NCBI GenBank assembly: GCA_024138015.1
Contig: JAMXBB010000009.1
Coordinates: 93,623,291-93,687,290, forward strand
DNA length: 64,000 bases
Source of the DNA: Lumnitzera littorea
Taxonomy: Eukaryota; Streptophyta; Magnoliopsida; Myrtales; Combretaceae
Direction: 5' to 3'
Notes under the pieces: model-generated
The model's database searches: none
Told to the model about the DNA's origin: nothing
The model's input: only the letters and a program-made list of their open reading frames with translations
Translations under genes and position numbers: made by a program
Shown here: one piece after another, positions 46,296 through 59,039 of the stretch
How the letters are laid out: the number at the start of each line of letters is the position of its first letter
Numbering within the stretch: the first letter of the stretch is position 1

Positions 46296-49200
46296 TGATA
46301 GGAATCAGCCTCCAACTATATCCAAGCTGAAGTTGACCAATCCTAAGTCGAGACCGATCAGGTTTTGCCGAGGCCAAATGTCACACCTCGAAGTGGCAGA
46401 GTTATGATAGCCCCGCCGTGTAAACCATCCTAAGATAGAAGTTGGCCTTACAACCGCTATCTTAGACCTGATCTACACAAAGCGTCCACGACTAACCCGC
46501 TTTGAAGTAAACAGTTTATAATTTAAATAGATCATTTACCTAAGAAAGTGAGGAAATATATATATATACTATAATTCAGTTATTGCAATTAAAATTTACA
46601 ATATTTCTCCGTAACATATGTCCTAGTTATTACATTATTTGTAAATGAAAAATGATTCTAAAATAAAAACTTAGACCTTAAAAATATGTATTTATTCTTC
46701 AATGTTTTTCCTTACTCCCCAGGATCCAGCAGTTGCTAGCTTCAGAGTAGTTGTTTGTTGCTTCTTAGCCAGTACCTGCACGACGTCTATAGAGATGTGA
46801 GCAACTTTAGCTTAGTAAGTTAGGATGGAGGACTTAAAACTATACCATAAACACAATAAGGTTTTCAATCAACTTATTAGGTGTAATGCATGTGCAAGCA
46901 AATGCCATCGCACGACGTTGTCCGGCCCGTTGTGAGATTAGAGAAATTGCGCCCGTTCTAATCCGGGTTAAGGAGTTGCCATTAATGCAACAGCTCACGA
47001 CCAAACCCAGGCTTGTGCAATGGAGACCTCGCTCCTCCTGCGACTACCTTCGAACCACTAACTTTACCCTTGCCTCGACCTCCTCTCTTGTTATTTAGTT
47101 CGACTAAGGATGAAGAAGGGACCATTATGCAATCCTGTGCTATCCCTTTCGAAGGGGTCGGTATTTGGCCGGAGAGTCCTAAGTTCTCCTAACGGGTTGT
47201 CATGCATGTTCGATTATGATTACTAGTCGTATATTTAATTAAGTACAGTTTAGGGTGATCAATCATTTCATATAAATCATACAATACATGCCAGAGCAAC
47301 AAACAGAATCATAGCATCACCCATAATTAAGCACCTATACACATCAAACTATTTAACAAGCACAACCAATCATAATCTCAAGCCTCCAAAAATACAGCAT
47401 TATATTAATCTTAACTTACCTCGACTCCTCACTCACTCACTCGAGGTCTAACTTGCTCAGGCCATCGCCGATCATCCCTATAACACAAACGTGGTTTCAG
47501 TTTTTTCATATAACTATTATAGGTTTATTTTATCCTATAACGCTTATTGTTATGTTTTGTTTAGGGTTTAATATGCCTAATTATCTAGGTTTTAAGTCTT
47601 TTATAATTATTCTAGGTTTGGAGTTAGGTTCAGGTTCGGTTTCCGCATCGATTTCTGAATTAGATTCTAGTTCTATTTCTAAGTAATGTTTTATACTTTA
47701 ACTCTAGAAATTCGTTTCAACCCATAATGTGAAATTCATCACATTACTTCCCGATCTCCTAGATATTATAATTACCCTTAGTCAGTATTTTATTTAATTC
47801 GATATATTTAAATCCTTATTTGTGTACCGAATTTACTCATAATGTGAGAAATTTTTTACATTTTTCATATAATTACATAAATTCAAGTCTTCTATCAGTT
47901 TTATTATATATCCCTATTATTTATATAATATCAATTTTCATCCTAATATTTTCTATGTATTATATTTCCAATAATTACATATTATGTATTATTATCTATT
48001 ATGTATATAATATACTTCTAATATTTCTATCACTCCAATTATCATCTCTAAACCTCAATTATCATTTCAGAATGTCTAAATTCATCTTAAATCAGATTTT
48101 ACATGTAATTACCCTAATTTACAAAATTAACTATTTTTCCCTATTACTCATCTACTATATAATTAACCTATTAATTACATCTAACACCCTAAATGCTACA
48201 AGTATCATATTAGATTTCAACATCCTAAAACATGTACTTATTCACTAAATCAATAATTAGTATTTTAATCACCTAATTAACTCAAAATTACCCAATTTTT
48301 CCATCAATTTAGGGCTAAAAATTAAATTAAAATTTTAGAAAATTAATTTTCAAAAAATGATTTCATAGCACTGTTCTATATCACATGAGTATCCTACAAA
48401 AAAATTTCGAGCTCCAAACTACACTTCTAAGCCTATTTATTTCTAGTTCTAATCATGCTCGGTTTTATTTAATTTGTTAAGAACTCTATATTTTCAGATG
48501 TGATTAAACTAAATTACTATTTTTCCCTAAAGCTACATGTAATAAAACCTCAGAATAACAAGTTTCATAAGTTTCTAGGCAAAATAACTAATTTTATGAA
48601 ATTACACAAAATCGAAGCAATTATGGGACTCATCCGGTTCGATGCTTTCTAGCCGTCCAAACCCGATCGAAGCTTGTCAGCCGGCCCAGACGGTGGGTCT
48701 GGAGTGGGGTGGTGATGGTGGCTCGGTCTCAGGTGGTGGTGAAGTGTGGGTTTGGCTCACTAGCCCTATCTATATAGTTTTCTTTTTTTTTTTGTTTTCT
48801 GGATTTTCTCTTGAATTTTTGAGTCTCTCTATTTTTCTCTACTTCCTCACTACCTAAATGAGTTATGTGAATTTTTCTCCTATTTATAGACGATTTTGGT
48901 AATTAATATGCATTAATTAGACATAACATTGCCCCATTTCATTGATTTTTGGCTTTTGTGTTGTTTAATTCTAATTGGTTAATTTTTATTTTGCAGATCC
49001 TGACCTGCCGCGACCAGATTTGCATCATTCCACACTCTTTTGATTTTTTTCTGATTTTTCCACAATTAATTACTAATTTTATTTAATTATTTACTAAGTT
49101 TTTGGCTAATTTAGGTAATTTCGTATATTTTTATCTACACGTAAATACATGTAAGGTACATGTGAACATTTCTAATTATTATTTTGGTCATTCTAAAATT

Positions 49201-50326
49201 TTTAGTATACATATAATCTATCTCTAGTAATTTATTAGTTATTAGATTACACTTTTCGCCTTTTCAGTAATTAGCAATTATTATGCTTAAAATTTGAAAA
49301 TTTTATAATCTTCTATTTTATTACTTATTTTCTTAAATTCAAGTTTACGGGGTCATTTTTACTAATATTTTTAGTTTTACTTTATAATTTAGGTTCGATC
49401 AAGTCTTTCAACTGATCGAAACCTCGAATGGCTAGTTGTGGGGCTTACACCAAACTAATAACAAAAGATTAAGAGGAAGAAAAGGAGATACTCGGCACCA
49501 AGTCTGTCGTCTGCTAAGAAGCTAAGAGAATGCACAACCAAGTACTTGAGACCAAAGAACCACTTGGCACAGCACTAAAAGATTAATGCTAACTAATTCT
49601 AGCACTAGGCAATTATGGGCCGACCTTTTTGATGTCTTGGCCAAGCAATATAAGGCTACAGAGACTCTTCCTCGAACCTGGACATTCAATTGCTGACCCC
49701 ACCTGGTTCAGATCCTACTCCTTCCAAGATAGGCTAAATGACTACATGCCGACTTCTATTAAACGCATAGTTTTGTATTCTTGTGCATGTTTTCTTTATT
49801 TTATTTATGGGCCCAACTATTTAAGGTTTAAACCTTGTACATTATTTACAGTTTTGCCACTAGGGTTTAGGACTTGCTATAAATGGCAACATTTGTAATA
49901 ACATGTAAGACAGGAAACATACGAACGAAGACAATCATATTTTAAAGTGAAACTTTCCTCTTTCGAGTAAGGCTATACTTGAGCTATCAGAGCTTGCATT
50001 TGTTGGATTATTAAGTGCTGAGTAACTCTTTAATCTTTCTTGTGTTCTTATCAATCTTAACCCTAAGATTGTAGTGAACCCTCATTTAAGTTGGTTAGTG
50101 AGTTGCATCTAACTCTCATTTGAATCCTAAGCAACATTTAGTGTTCGTGAGTTGTATTGGACCCTATTTCAAGCTCAAACCCGTTGATTGTGTTCGTGTC
50201 TTGGTGCGTGATATCCATACACATTCACACTCAAAACCCCCTATTCTCACTCTCTATTTCCTGTTCTTACTCGAACCCAGATTGCATCTTCTTCTTTCCA
50301 AGATTCATTGCTCGCTATACATATCA
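46296..50326 (+). repeat. 3' LTR of E3, interrupted by an L3 solo LTR
   Basis: It starts TGATAGGAATCAGCC and ends CTATACATATCA. Only 46,296-46,378 and 49,450-50,326 belong to this LTR; the middle 3,071 bp is the nested solo LTR. Without the insert and one TSD copy it matches 43,286-44,241 along its length. Confidence 0.9.
46379..49449 (+). repeat. L3-family solo LTR (3,071 bp) nested in the E3 3' LTR
   Basis: It starts TGTCACACCTCGAAGTGG and ends GGGGCTTACA (TG...CA). A perfect 5-bp TSD CCAAA lies at 46,374-46,378 and 49,450-49,454. The empty site is visible in the other E3 LTR as GAGGCTAAACTAATAAC. There is no PBS, gag or pol. It contains a GC-richer patch (48,640-48,780), poly-T, and a TATA-like CTATTTATAGAC near 48,880. 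It is the reference copy for the long-LTR family in this window. Confidence 0.92.
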
Positions 50327-51025
50327 TTCTAACCTATTTCCTGAGCAGTTACCCACTGGATTACCCCCTTTCTGAGGTATTGAACATTGCATTAACTTGA
50401 TATATGGCATCGCACTTTTGAACAAGCTTGCTTAGAGAATGAATCCCAAACAAGCAATAGAGCTTCAAGATAAGTCAATGAGCTATTAGAGAAGAGATAT
50501 GTAAGAGAGAGTCTTGGGCTTTGTGTTGTACCCACATTGCTTGCCCTGAAGAAGGATGGTACTTGGTGTATATGTATAGATAGTAGAGCTGTAAATAAGA
50601 TTACAATCAAGTACAAGTACCCCATTCCGAGGCTAGATAATATGTTAGATGAACTAAGTGGTGCTAAAGTGTTCGGTAAGATTGACTTAAAATTAGGATA
50701 CCATTATATTCGAACGAGGTAAGGGGATGAATGGAAGATTGCTTTTAAGACCCAACATAACCTATATGAGTAGATGATCATGCCTTTTAGACTATCAAAT
50801 GCCTCGAATACTTTCATGAGATTGATGAACCATGTTTAGAGAGACTTGATAGGGAAGTTTGTCATTGTTTGCTTTGACGAAATCTTCGTAAACAATGCTA
50901 ACTTAACTAGCCATATTAAACATCTCCGAGTAGAGAAACTATTTAGAAATATGAAGAAGTATTGTTTCTGTTAGGAAGAGGTGATCTTCCTAAGCTACGT
51001 AGCTAGTGAAGGAGGATTAAGAGTT
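50327..51025 (+). mobile_element. E5 piece 2: reverse transcriptase of the outer Gypsy element
   Basis: It resumes with NLFPEQLPTGLPP and continues with ALKKDGTWCICIDSRAVNKI, GAKVFGKIDLKLGYHYI and VCFDEIFVNN. The last has FDE where the catalytic FDD is expected, a change that should kill the RT. It ends with GLRV at the start of the next insert (51,026). Confidence 0.86.
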
Positions 51026-53247
51026 TGTCGAGCCTAGTTTTTCACTCTCCCGGTTCTATTTATAAAATTAGATTTTTTCTAAACCGATCAATACTAAACT
51101 CTACCCATTTAATATTGACCCTCGACTAGGATTTAAATAATACCATTTTTCCAACTTGAAAAGATTTAGAGTTGCCACACGATCGGAGTCGAGAAAAAGG
51201 GTTAAGTTATAACCAATGGGTGGATTAGCAATAACTTAGCTACCAGTCTATCGATTAAAAAACCAAATTATAAATATGGTTTTTTGAAAACTAAAGATCT
51301 GGATCCGAGGGCTAATTTATTAAACCCTAAACGGGTACCACTTTTAACTTTCTGAATTTAACTTCGCTTTTCAAATATACCATTTTTAATTTCTAAAAAA
51401 CATCTAATTATGATACATATGACTAAATTGATTAATTTACATAAATATCTAAAAATGGAAAAAATAAAAATTTACATATTTTAAGTCTCCTGTACTTATG
51501 TACGGGTGCCTACGTACCCGCTATTCGGGATCAGATATATGTAGTTTTTTTATAAAAAACTTTAGTAAGTGGTTTGATTTTAAATTTTGAAAAAGGGTCG
51601 CATTTACGTTTTTACCCCAGTTCAATTCATTCAAGGAAATTCTTTTAAAGGGTCTTAATTGGTGTTTTATTTTTGGAAACTCTAAATGATTCTAATTTGA
51701 AAATTGATTGATTTATTTTCATTTATTTTTAGAAAACTCAATTTTTCTAAGTGTCAAAATGATTTTTTTTTTACTAACCTATTTATTTATTTTTATTATT
51801 TTTTATACTTATTCTATTTATTTCTATAAATAAATAGACTACTTCTTTTCTCTCTTTTTTTTTTCCTCTTTTTGTTTTTTCTTCTCTTGCTTTTTTTCTT
51901 TTTTGTTCTTTTATTTCTTTTTCTCATTTATAACATTTACAAATAAACAAATGAATAAAAAAAAAAAAAGAAAAATTGGGTTGGCTTGGATTGGCTTCGG
52001 ATCGGCTCGAATGGCTTAGAGGCGGCTTAAATTGGCTCACTTCGACTTGAATCAGCTTAGATCGGCTTGGTCAGCTCACTTTAGCTTGGATCGGCTAGGT
52101 CGGCTCACTTTAGCTTGGATCGGCTCGGTTGGCTCAATTCGGCTTAGATCGGCTCCGTCGACTCACTTCGGCTTGGTCGGCTCATTTCGACTTGGATTGG
52201 CTTGGTCGGCTCACTTAGGCTTGGATCGGCTCACTTAGGCTTGGATCGGCTCACTTCGGCTTAGATTAACTCACTTCAATTTAAGTCGACTCACTTCGGC
52301 TTAAATCAGCTCACTTCGGCTTAAATCAGCTCACTTCGGCTTAAGTCGATTCACTTCGGCTTAGATCGGCTTGGAGTTGGCTCGTATTGGTTTGAGAAAT
52401 CCAATGGTGGTGGTTTTCATAAAAAAAAAAAAAACACTTTAGGGAATGCTATCCTAAAGAAAGAGGAACTGTACTAGAGAGAGGCAACTTTGATTTTTGT
52501 TTTTTCTAAAGTGTTTCGAAGTTTTCATTGTGTTTTGAAAATGAAGAGTAGACCCTGATTTATAGGTGTCATGGTCGTGTTAAGGATGGAAAAAATTAAA
52601 TGCATTATGATTTTCTTCCAATTTTGGATTGGATGAACTTGAACAATATGTGGTGCTAAATATATAGCTACACATGTATGAATATGCTAAAGTGTGTCGG
52701 AGTGTGTTTACCATACTTAAAAGTGAGTTGGCAAATGATGTGGCGATAACGTAGTGATGACATGGCAATTAAGTGAGAAAAGAAAATAAAAGATACATTT
52801 TGCACCTTCCGTGGATTAAACCCAAGATCTCCAAGTCATATGCAATATCAAGTCCAGATGCTTATTCAGCTTAGCTATTAGTTTTTCCTTATTCATATAT
52901 GCAATATGTACTAGGTCAGCCTGAGCTAAATTCAAATCTAAGCCTAGACCCAATAGCCTTTTATTCAAAACAATTGAAATTAAAATTATATTCTATTTAA
53001 ATAATCTAAAAATTTATTATTTTCTAAATACCCTATTTTATTTTGTGACTTTTCAAATTTCTTATTTTTTTTGTGATTTTTCCTATTTTCCTTTTTTTTA
53101 TATATTTTTCTAGAATTCCTATTTTTTCTAAATTTCTTCATTTTTTAGGGCTTTTTTTAATTTTCTATTTTTTTTAACTTTTCCTAATTTAGGACCTTAA
53201 AACCTAAATTTAAAAAATAAAAGGGGAGCAAAAATTAAGTGTCTACA
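51026..53247 (+). repeat. 2.2-kb solo LTR (second family) nested in E5 RT/RNase H
   Basis: It starts TGTCGAGCCTAG and ends AAGTGTCTACA, with a perfect 5-bp TSD GAGTT at 51,021-51,025 and 53,248-53,252. The E5 protein continues across it (GLRV then NREKIRAIVKWLT). There is no PBS, gag or pol. It includes a pyrimidine-rich tract (51,840-51,920), a ~20-bp tandem array and a T-rich tail. It shares no visible similarity with the L3 LTRs. Strand follows the TG start; the true transcriptional direction is not proven. Confidence 0.9.
51985..52395. repeat. ~20-bp tandem array inside the 2.2-kb solo LTR
   Basis: About 20 imperfect copies of a unit like TCACTTCGGCTTAAATCAGC or TCACTTAGGCTTGGATCGGC. The right half (from about 52,200) is regular with period 20; the left half is more diverged and has some half-units. 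The reading frame through it is a periodic artefact, since 20 is not a multiple of 3. Confidence 0.9.
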
Positions 53248-54683
53248 GAGTTAATAGAGAGAAAATTCGAGCCATTGTTAAATGGCTAACCTCAACTTCA
53301 TGCATAGAGGTGGGGAGTTTTCATAAATTAGCATCCTTCTATAAAAACTTTATCTAAGGATTTAGTACTATAGTTGCATTCCTAACTAAGCTAACAAAGA
53401 AGAATGTAAAGTTCAAGTGAGGGGAGAAAGAAGAGAGCAGTTTTGCCAAGGTTGAGAAAAGCTTAACCTTTGCTCCAGTCTTGGCTTTACCAAACTTTGA
53501 TAAAGTGTTTGAGCTTAAATGTAATGCATCAGGTGTCGACATTGTAGCCATATTGATGTAAGAAGGTTGGCCTATTGCTTATCATAATGAAAAGCTCAAA
53601 GGAACATAATTAGACTATTTTGCGTATGACAAATAACTCTTAGAATTAATCAGAGCTCTGTACGTGTAATAACATTATCTTCTGCCAAAAGAATTTGTCA
53701 TATACATAGGTTATGAATCATTCAAGTATCTATGAAGCCAATCAAAGCTGTCTAAATGCAAGGCTTGATGGATCAAATTTCTAAAAGGGTTTAATTTCAT
53801 TATTGGATACAAGCAAGGCAAGAGTAATGTAGTTATCGATGCTCTATCAAGAAGACAAGTTCTTATTATCGAGTTACAGACCAGATTGTTAGGGTTTACA
53901 AACATTAAAGAATAGTATCGACATGATTCTCATTTTGGTCCTATATATAGATACCATAGAGAAGAAACAATAGTGGATGAATAACATATAGAAGAAGGTT
54001 ATCTATTTTGAGGTGGCAAATTATGTGGGCCAACTTATTCATTGAAGGAACTGCTAGTGAGAGAAGCATATAGTAGATGACTTTCTAGCCACTTTAGAGA
54101 ACGAAGGATGTATGAGCTATTGAAAGATAGGTTCTTGTGGCTTAAAATGAAACATGACGTGTATTGTGTGATTGAGAGATATACCATCTATAAGAAGGAA
54201 AAAAGCTAAGCTAAACAAGGGAAAGTAATGCCTCTACCTATTTTGGCCGAACCATAGGCTGACTTGAGTATATATTTTATCCTCTAATTGCCTCAAATTA
54301 ACCAAGGCAAAGACTCTATGATGGTTGTTGTGAATAGGTTTAGTAAGATAGTACACTTTGTGCCTTGTACCAAGACAAACAATGCTTTAGCTATTGCTTC
54401 TTTGTTTTTGCAAAAAATAGTTCTCTTGCATGGAGTATTGAGGAGTATAATGTTAGAGAAAGACTTAAAGTTCTTAAGTCATTTCTGAAGAACCCTCTAG
54501 CATTGAATAGGAACCAAATTATTGTTTAGTACTTTTTATCATCCCTAAACCGATAACTAGACAAAGGTTGTCAACTGTACCTTGGGATCACTACTTTGAC
54601 ACAAAGTAGAAAAGAACTTGGCTGACTGGGATGCCTACCTGCCAGTGGTAGAATTTGCTTACAATAGGACAATGCATGCAACC
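53248..54683 (+). mobile_element. E5 piece 3: RT end, RNase H and integrase of the outer Gypsy element
   Basis: After the TSD the reading continues NREKIRAIVKWLT, then FKGFNF-like LKGFNFIIGYKQGKSNVVID, ALSRRQVLIIELQTRLLGF, KELLVREAYSR, VVVNRFSKIVHFVPCTKTNN and DWDAYLPVVEFAYNRTMHAT. The first integrase Asp region reads LSIYFIL (the family has D in place of Y) and the second reads EKDLKF, so integrase is inactive. It stops at 54,683 at the E4 LTR. Confidence 0.86.
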
Positions 54684-55665
54684 TAATACATCATCGGGGT
54701 CATATACACAGAGAAGCACTATAACAGATGAGAACCAAAAGAAAGTAAAAGGGATTAGCAAATCTGAGAAGCTATCAATAGGATATGATACACTAGTTGA
54801 TCTTACTTGACCTACAATTTATCGAATGTGACTTACTGATTCGAATTATAGGGTCATTTGCTACTACTCTTTGCTAAAGGGAATAGATAAGAGTTAAGAG
54901 AGAGTGAAAATACTAAGGTTGCTCAGGAAAGAAAATTGATAATGATCAATAACGTAATAATGTGTTGTCTACATACAAGGAAATGAAGTATTTATAAGAC
55001 CTTAGCTATAGTTATACTAAATAAGGAAAAGACAAAATGAATAATGTACAAAAGATTCCTATAACATTCTTAAAAGGGGTAAAATGGCAAATAATTCATT
55101 ATATCGAAAAGTAGAGAATCATTTTAAAATATTATGCTAGAAGACATATGTCAGTAGGTAATTGGTGCTATGTGTAGAAGCTAGTTTTGTTGATGGGAAG
55201 TTTAGAGCAATCTTACGACTGTAGGAATAAGCTTAAGGGAAGTTAGAAGAGGGCTTGAGAATTGGGTAGATTTGGTCTTACTTAGGTCAGAGCTCAAGTA
55301 CATGAGAGATATTTAAAGTTTAGGGCAACTCTTTAGGTCAAATGTCTCAATAGCTTGGCTCGATTTGACGTTTGAAGTTAGTCAGCTTGGACGTTGCTTG
55401 GATTATTGTAAGAGCTCAATAATAGGCATGGTTGCTCGGTAAATTAGCATGTATGTTTGGTAGGTCATTATGACTGCTTAGTAGCTCGGAAACTATATTG
55501 GCACTTACAGGAGCTTAGCACTTAAGTCGATAGTAGTGTAAAAGATGAAGATCAAAATAAGAATCCTCATCTTGAATGGGGTTTCGAGCTAGTATTTTTA
55601 GTGTGAGTCTTTGCAATCTTCTAGCTCGACTACATGTGATTGGTCTGAGAAGTTGATTCCTATCA
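54684..55665 (-). repeat. 3' LTR of E4
   Basis: Direct repeat of 60,643-61,615, with shared blocks such as GAATAGATAAGAGTTAAGAG and GGGGTTTCGAG. The plus-strand right end TTGATTCCTATCA gives a minus-strand start TGATAGGAATCAA. The left end is diverged (TAATACATCATC against TGATGTGTCACT). Confidence 0.88.
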
Positions 55666-58600
55666 TCTGCTTGGGGGTCAAAAAGATTTATCCTCAAATC
55701 TAAATAGATTTTTAGCTCTTGCTTTTCCTAACATTGGTTGGAACCTCTTTTAGTTAGTAGGGAATCGGGTTAGATACATTAAAGGTGGAGGAAACACCAT
55801 AGTTCTTGGGTAATTCAATCTAATAGGCATTGTAGTTAATTTTTCTCAGGATTTTAAATGGATCATCAGCTTATGGAGATAGCTTGCTTTATCTTAAGTG
55901 TAGAAATCTTTCTTAGTAAGGTGAATCCATACTAAGTCACGTAGTTTGAAAGAAGTAGTTTAATGGCTACAACTACTGACCTCTTACGGTTTTTGATTCA
56001 ACTTGGCGATCTTCCTTACCACAGATTGATGTAGTTCTTATAATTCTTAGGCTCAAGCAACTCCAGATTGACTCTCTTCAACAACTTCAGAGGTATCAAT
56101 CAGATGTAGGGGAATGGTGGGATTGAGGTCATAAATGACCTCAAAAGGAGTCTTCCTAGTGGTAGTGTAGATAGTTCAGTTATATGGAAACTCTACAACT
56201 AGTATACATAAACCAATCTTTTAAATTCTTTCTTACAATAGCTCAAAGTAAATTGCCTAGTATCCTGCTTACTACTTCAATCTAGCCATCAATCTGAAGG
56301 TGACTACTAGAGTTGAATACAAGTTTAGCTCTAAGTTTTCTCCAAAGTATCTTTTAGAAATAGCTAAGGAATTTTGTATCTCGATTTGACATAATGGTCT
56401 TCAATACTCCATGTAGTCAAACAACTTCCTACAAAAACATATTAACAATATATAAAGCATCGTTACTTCGATGGTGCGAGATGAAATGTGCCATTTTGCT
56501 GAAGTGGTCCACTACAACAAAAATTGAATCATTTTCTCTAAATGTCCAAGGCAATCCTAGAACAAAGCCCACACTAAGGTCAACCCAAGGAAAGGTCAAT
56601 GTAGGTAAGGGTATATACTTTCCATAAGACTTTCTCTTCCCCTTAGCTTTCTTGCACACTTCGTAACTACTGATTATCTTGTAGGCATCCTTGGCCAAAC
56701 CAAGCTAGTAAAATTTTTCTTTCAATAGGTTAGTTGTTTTGGTCTCTCTAAAATGACTAGCTCATCCATTATTATGAGCTTTTCCCATCAACAACTCGTA
56801 TGTAGAGCAAGTCGATATGCACAACGTTTTCTCTTTGAATAGGTAACCATCCTTAAGGTAATATCCTCCAACAGCTATTCCTTTTTTGCATTGCTTAAGA
56901 GCAGGACCAAAATAGGGGCAACAAGCATACTATTCGGTGATAAGGAAAAATCCTAGTAATTTTGTCTATAGGGTTATCAATAAGGTTTACTGACGTGATA
57001 AGGCATCTATGACCATGTTAGCACTACTTTTCTTATGTCAAATCACTTAAGAAATACCTTCCATAAATTTTAGCCACATTGCTTTCCTTTTCAAAAGTTT
57101 GTTTTAACTTTCAAGATACTTCAAGGACTTATAGTCTATATAAATCACAAACTCTCATGATAATAAATAATGTTGCCAAACAATAAGAGCTCGGAAAAAA
57201 GAGTACAACTCTTTCTTATATATAGAATACTTTAGTACGGCACCATTAAGCTTCTCATTGTAGTAAGCAACTAATCGACATTCCTGCATCAGGACTGCAC
57301 CAATGTTAATGCTTAACGCATTACATTTTATTTCAAATGGCTTGTTAAAATTTGGTATGCACAAGACAAGGGTAATAGTGAGCTTCTCCTTAATTTCCTT
57401 GAAGCTCTAGTCAGCTCGATCATGAAGGTGCAATTGTACTGAAGTTTTTAATGAATCGCCTATAGAAAGAAGCAAGGTTTGAAAACTTTGTCCTTTAGTG
57501 ACATTCTTCAACATTGGCCATTCTAAGACAACTCAGACCCTTTCCTCACTTGCTCAGATTTCGTCTCCGGTAACTACATACCTAAGAAAGACAACTTTAC
57601 TTTGATAGAACATACACTTCTTCAAGTTCTCATATAACTTCTTAACTTGTAAAATGTCAAAAACAACTCAAAGATGTTGAACATAGTTATTTAGATTAGT
57701 ACTATACATTAATATGTCATCAAAGCACACAATCACACATCTTCCGATCAGAGGACACGTTACATGGTTCATTAGCCGCATAAATGTGCTCAATGCATTT
57801 GTAAGTCTGAATATCATAAGCAACTACTCATTGAAACCATGCTTAATCTTAAAAGTAATCTTCCATTCATCACTGGCCTCATGCAAATTTGGTGCGACTA
57901 CTTTGCAAATCAATATTCAAGAATACCTTAGTGCCATGAAGTTCATCCAACATGTCATCGAGCATTGGTATTAGGTATCTGTACTTGATTGTAATATAGT
58001 TAATAATTCAGCCGTCAATGTACATGCGTGACAAACCATCCATCTTTAAGACATGTAGAGTTGGTATAACACAAGGACTCATGCTCTCTCTCACATAATC
58101 TTGTTCTATCAACTTATCTACTTGCCTTTTCAGCTTGGTAGCCTACTTAGGATATAGGCAAGTCGGTTTGGCAAGGCTATGCTTGGTTGTAGATCAATAC
58201 AATGTTATATGCCTCGAATTAGGGGTAGTCTCTTAGGTAACTCTTTAAGGAACATGTTAGAAAATTCATTAATCAATCTTGGATCTTATCAAGGACATCT
58301 TTCAGATTTATCATCTCTAACAATCTTTTTATCAATAAAAATGTAGGCTCATCGGCCTTCTCAACAGCTCAAAGCTTTTTTTGGTTCATCAATAAAGCTT
58401 TCTTATTGTTAGCTCAAGTGAGCTGGTTATGGGTCTCATTTACATGGGTTAGTGTCATAGGTTGCAATACGATCTTTTCTTTTCAATCCTTAATAAAGGC
58501 ATTGGTGTTCTTATATTAATCATGAGTAATACGTCGATCGAACAACTATGATCTTCCAAGTAACAGACGTGAAGCTCTTATAGGGATGACATTACATAAC

Positions 58601-58900
58601 ACTTTGTCCTTATACACATTTCGAATAGTAAAAGGTATGGTTACTTGTTTAGTGATGTATAAAGCACCCTTATCATGAAGCCAATGTAGCATGTAAGGTT
58701 ATTGGTGCCTAGAGGTCGACAGTCCTAACTTTTGTACGAAAGATTGTGCAATAATGTTGGTATAACTCGCTTCATCCACAATGATGGTTCACAACTGTCC
58801 CTTAATGGTATAGTTGGTGTGAAATGAATTTTCCCTTTGATCTTCCTTGAAGCTTGGCAAGGAGCTCAGTACTCATCTCAGTACTAGTGTCATCACGTCT
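55666..58900 (-). pseudogene. E4 pol: protease remnant, RT, RNase H and integrase, disrupted
   Basis: Integrase: 56,429-56,698 reads VCKKAKGKRKSYGKYIPLP, then FRENDSIFVVVDHFSKMAHF. RNase H: 57,155-57,364 reads FNKPFEIKCNALSINIGAVL, YNEKLNGAVLKYSIYKKELY and IVWQHYLL. RT: around 57.64-58.0 kb, with VCFDDILMYS near 57,700-57,730 and KHGFNE just before it. Many stops and frameshifts make this the most degraded pol of the family in the window. Confidence 0.8.
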
Positions 58901-59039
58901 CCCTAGTCAACATAGACATAGATCTCTTCTTCCCCCCCTTAGCTTCAACTTAAACTCTTTTAACATTCTTCTCTTCTTCAAGTTCACTCTTGTTAGCACT
59001 ATCTACTACATCTCTTCAGAGCACTAAAGTACATTAGTT

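Larger units (their letters stand above)
43286..50326 (+). mobile_element. Gypsy element E3: LTR-gag-protease-LTR, without RT, RNase H or integrase core
   Basis: Two LTRs of about 956 and 960 bp (43,286-44,241; 46,296-50,326 once a 3,071-bp insert is removed) enclose a short 2-kb interior with PBS, gag, protease and only the last few codons of pol. The flanks TTCCG (43,281-43,285) and TTCTA (50,327-50,331) look like a decayed 5-bp TSD. The outer protein reads LLDEYS on the left and NLFPEQL on the right, proving insertion into E5. An internal deletion removed everything between the protease and the pol C-terminus, so E3 depends on another element for replication enzymes. Confidence 0.87.

Noticed and set aside
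47820..48248. 142-codon open frame inside the L3 solo LTR, Ile/Leu/Tyr-rich and membrane-like
   Set aside because: Very AT-rich codons; nothing resembling it was noticed in the other L3 copies. Interpreted as compositional chance.
52032..52238. 68-codon open frame of repeating Leu/Arg/Ser/Ala text
   Set aside because: It is a by-product of the 20-bp tandem array lacking stops; no domain.
51985..52395. CRISPR-like repeat array
   Set aside because: Units are contiguous with period about 20 and no spacers, inside a plant LTR. It is a minisatellite.
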